Assembly (NCBI RefSeq): GCF_023715415.1 | Contig: NZ_JAMBOB010000010.1 | Location: forward strand, 86,492 to 150,491 | DNA length: 64,000 nt | Reading direction: 5' to 3' | DNA from: Neobacillus niacini | GTDB lineage: Bacteria > Bacillota > Bacilli > Bacillales > Cytobacillaceae | Shown here: positions 61,943 through 64,000 of the stretch, piece after piece | Numbering within the stretch: position 1 is the first letter of the stretch | How the letters are laid out: each line of letters starts with the position of its first letter | Notes under the pieces: generated by a model | The model's input: the letters and a program-made list of their open reading frames with translations, nothing else | What the model was told of the DNA's origin: nothing | The model's database searches: none | Position numbers and translations under genes: made by a program

Positions 61943-63859
61943 ATGAGCACTAATGCTAAGAGTTTATCTAAAGTAATACCCAATGTAGGCATCGTAGAAA
62001 AAATTAAACCTCACGCAGAACTTATTGCTGCAGGTTTAAGTGGTGTTTTCATCGCGGCAGGATGGATTACAGACAAAATGGGAGAGCACGTTGCTTCAGT
62101 TATCTTTTATTTATTGGCTTTTGGGATTGGCGGCTTTGCGAAAGCAAAGGAAGGAATTGAAGCTACCTATGAAAACAAAGAACTTAATGTTGAGATGCTG
62201 ATGATTTTTGCAGCCGTTGGTTCTGCCATAATCGGCTATTGGACAGAAGGCGCCATTTTGATTTTTATATTTGCTGTAAGTGGTGCATTAGAAACCTATA
62301 CCATGAACAAGAGCCATAAAGAGATTTCCTCCCTAATGAAGCTTCAACCAGAAGAGGCCCTTCTTATAACTAATGGGATTGAAAGGCGTGTCCCTGTTTC
62401 TGAGTTAACAGTTGGCGACCACATTCTCGTAAAGCCTGGAGAAAGAATTCCTTCTGATGGCGTCATTAAGAATGGTCATACGAACATTGATGAGGCTGCT
62501 ATCACAGGGGAATCGATGCCTGTTTCAAAAGGTCAAGAGAAAGAAGTATTTGCAGGAACGGTAAATTTAACAGGTGCGATTACCGTCCAAACAACCAAAG
62601 CTAGTAATGAAACACTTTTTCATAAAATAATTGAACTTGTGCAATCCGCACAAAGTGAAAAATCTCCATCACAGCTGTTTATTGAACGCTTTGAGGGAAC
62701 CTATGTAAAAACTGTATTAGCTGCTGTTTTATTGATGATGTTCCTCCCTTATTTCCTTCTTGATTGGAGCTGGAATGAATCGTTTTATCGAGCAATGATA
62801 CTATTGGTGGTCGCCTCTCCTTGTGCGCTGGTAGCATCGATTATGCCTGCCACGTTGTCTGCCATTTCAAATGGTGCAAAACGAGGTATTTTAGTCAAAG
62901 GCGGCGTACATTTAGAGAACCTAAGCCACTTAGAAGCAATTGCCTTCGACAAAACGGGTACGCTGACAAAAGGAAAACCTGAAGTTACCGAAATAATTGT
63001 GAATGAAAACTTCGATAAGGTGGAGATTTTATGGAAGACAGCATCCATTGAAAATCAATCGAATCATCCTCTTGCACAATCCATCGTCAAGTATGTAAAA
63101 GAAAATCTTGATCGCGACCTTGTACATCCTAAAAATCTTGAAGATGTTCCAGGGTGGGGCGTAAAAGCAGAAATAAACGGTGAACAGTGGAAAATAGGTA
63201 AAGCTGATTTTGTTGGAAAAGAGGCTGCCCTTACATTCGCATCTGGCAAAGCTGCTGACCTAGCAAGCCAAGGCAATACACTTGTATTTGTGCAAGTTAA
63301 CGATTGTCTTGCTGCAATGATTGCTTTAAAAGATGTTGTGAGACAAGAAACAAAGCGTGCCATCGACCATTTAAAGAAACAAGGTATTTACACGGTCATG
63401 CTGACTGGCGATAGTGAGAAAACGGCTAGTGTGATTGCAGAGGAAAGCCATGTGAATCAGTTCTTCGCTGAATGCCTTCCTGAAGAAAAAGTAGAGCATC
63501 TCAAAAAGTTAAAAGAAAAATACAAAACCATCGCCATGGTGGGAGATGGAATTAATGACGCTCCGGCATTGGCCGTTGCAAATGTAGGAATTGCGATGGG
63601 AGAAGGGTCCGATGTTGCCCTGGAAACCGCGGATGTCGTCTTAATGAAAAATGATTTACCAAGAATAGCCGAAGCCATTCACCTTTCCAAACGGATGAAC
63701 AGGATTATTAAACAAAATGTTATCTTCTCCATCACCGTGATCATGATTTTAATTTCTTCAAACTTCTTTCAATTGGTGGATTTGCCATTTGGGGTAATTG
63801 GTCATGAAGGCAGTACCATTCTCGTAATTCTGAATAGTTTAAGGCTGTTAAAAAATTAA
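61943..63859 (+). CDS. pfeT: P1B-4-type metal efflux ATPase (PfeT, formerly ZosA)
   Basis: 638 residues from the ATG at 61943 (GGGAGGGG eight bases upstream; earlier starts at 61859 or 61937 fit less well). It lacks an N-terminal heavy-metal domain. The metal-binding helix has SPCALV, and the last helix has HEGSTILVILNSLRLL, both marks of the P1B-4 class. Other motifs: ITGESMPVSKGQ (A-domain TGE), DKTGTLTKG (phosphorylated Asp), VPGWGVKA with the HP-like NHPLAQ, and VGDGINDAPALA. B. subtilis PfeT (637 residues) exports Fe2+ and is PerR-controlled; iron or cobalt is the likely substrate here. Confidence 0.88.
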   Translation: MSTNAKSLSKVIPNVGIVEKIKPHAELIAAGLSGVFIAAGWITDKMGEHVASVIFYLLAFGIGGFAKAKEGIEATYENKELNVEMLMIFAAVGSAIIGYWTEGAILIFIFAVSGALETYTMNKSHKEISSLMKLQPEEALLITNGIERRVPVSELTVGDHILVKPGERIPSDGVIKNGHTNIDEAAITGESMPVSKGQEKEVFAGTVNLTGAITVQTTKASNETLFHKIIELVQSAQSEKSPSQLFIERFEGTYVKTVLAAVLLMMFLPYFLLDWSWNESFYRAMILLVVASPCALVASIMPATLSAISNGAKRGILVKGGVHLENLSHLEAIAFDKTGTLTKGKPEVTEIIVNENFDKVEILWKTASIENQSNHPLAQSIVKYVKENLDRDLVHPKNLEDVPGWGVKAEINGEQWKIGKADFVGKEAALTFASGKAADLASQGNTLVFVQVNDCLAAMIALKDVVRQETKRAIDHLKKQGIYTVMLTGDSEKTASVIAEESHVNQFFAECLPEEKVEHLKKLKEKYKTIAMVGDGINDAPALAVANVGIAMGEGSDVALETADVVLMKNDLPRIAEAIHLSKRMNRIIKQNVIFSITVIMILISSNFFQLVDLPFGVIGHEGSTILVILNSLRLLKN

Positions 63860-63878
63860 TGAACCGGGCTATCATGAT

Positions 63879-64000
63879 CTGACCCAATAAAGTTAGACAA
63901 ATATTTTATGCAACCTTTAAGACTTGAGTTCGGTATTCCACTGGACTCAGGTCTTTTAATTTTGCCTTCATTCGTTTGTGATTGTAATAGTGAATATACT
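63879..64000. mobile_element. End of an IS3-family insertion sequence (cut by window edge)
   Basis: A terminal repeat-like TGACCCAATAAAGTTAGACA starts 20 bases after pfeT and leads into the 3' end of a transposase gene. The TGACC... end and the orfB C-terminus are typical of the IS150 branch of IS3. The rest lies outside the window. Confidence 0.75.
63906..64000 (-). CDS. IS3-family transposase orfB, C-terminal part (partial)
   Basis: The last 30 or so codons read [20 protein letters not shown] then [10 protein letters not shown] and a stop. IHYYN-KR-xAKLK-LSP-EYR is the ordinary end of the IS3/IS150 transposase (rve integrase family). The 5' part, including the DDE residues, is beyond the window edge, so activity cannot be judged. 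Confidence 0.8.
   Translation of the reverse strand, partial: YIHYYNHKRMKAKLKDLSPVEYRTQVLKVA

Overview
The window looks like a chromosomal segment of a low-GC Gram-positive, spore-forming member of the Bacillaceae (Bacillus/Neobacillus-like). Shine-Dalgarno sequences are strong (AGGAGG type), TTG and GTG starts are frequent, and intrinsic terminators are abundant. Several gene families are typical of Bacillus: PdaA (cortex muramic-lactam deacetylase), YfkD, a ChaA/YfkE antiporter with a neighbouring YfkF-like transporter, an SE1561-family small protein, RlmCD and a PfeT-type P1B-4 ATPase. No rRNA, tRNA or CRISPR array was seen.

Layout. 0-9.5 kb holds a TPM/LemA pair, hpt, a broken vWA gene, an amino-acid ABC importer, a GNAT enzyme and an MFS gene divergent from an SgrR-like regulator. 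9.5-24.5 kb holds a heterodimeric ABC exporter, an unusual 791-residue protein with two class I isoprenoid-synthase-like halves, a YknXYZ-like MacAB-type operon, selO, an ABC-F factor and a NlpC/P60 wall hydrolase. 24.6-30.9 kb holds small enzymes, a DHA2 drug-efflux gene, and an AraC regulator divergent from a DUF485/solute-symporter pair.

31.1-50.4 kb is the accessory heart of the window. Seven genes encode a recognisable ~100-residue helical head (motifs SIALEELALAH, NAEAEKLQFVLGTL and KKEMLLEFKFENVL). Four heads carry unrelated C-terminal modules: Ig-like, glycine-rich, P-domain-like and an unrecognised beta-rich domain. Two stand alone and one has a charged tail. An eighth gene, downstream in the same run, has a Ser-rich DESS-repeat tail. 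Interleaved with them is a glycan locus: ManC, Gmd and Rmd (GDP-mannose to GDP-6-deoxyhexose, probably GDP-D-rhamnose), five glycosyltransferase genes (two fused to TPR-like helices, one a tandem double enzyme) and a small SAM methyltransferase-like gene. My inference is a glycosylated, modular cell- or spore-surface protein system whose C-terminal modules have been swapped by recombination. A 68-bp direct repeat (63/68 identical) lies just outside each end of the region, and one copy sits inside a 198-bp MITE-like element. The right edge also carries remains of a cidA-like gene and a methyltransferase gene.

50.7-64 kb returns to core-like content: two uncharacterised genes, rlmCD, pdaA, a class I fumarase, an SE1561-family gene, yfkD, a chaA gene with a one-base frameshift, an MFS gene and pfeT. 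The window ends inside an IS3-family insertion sequence.
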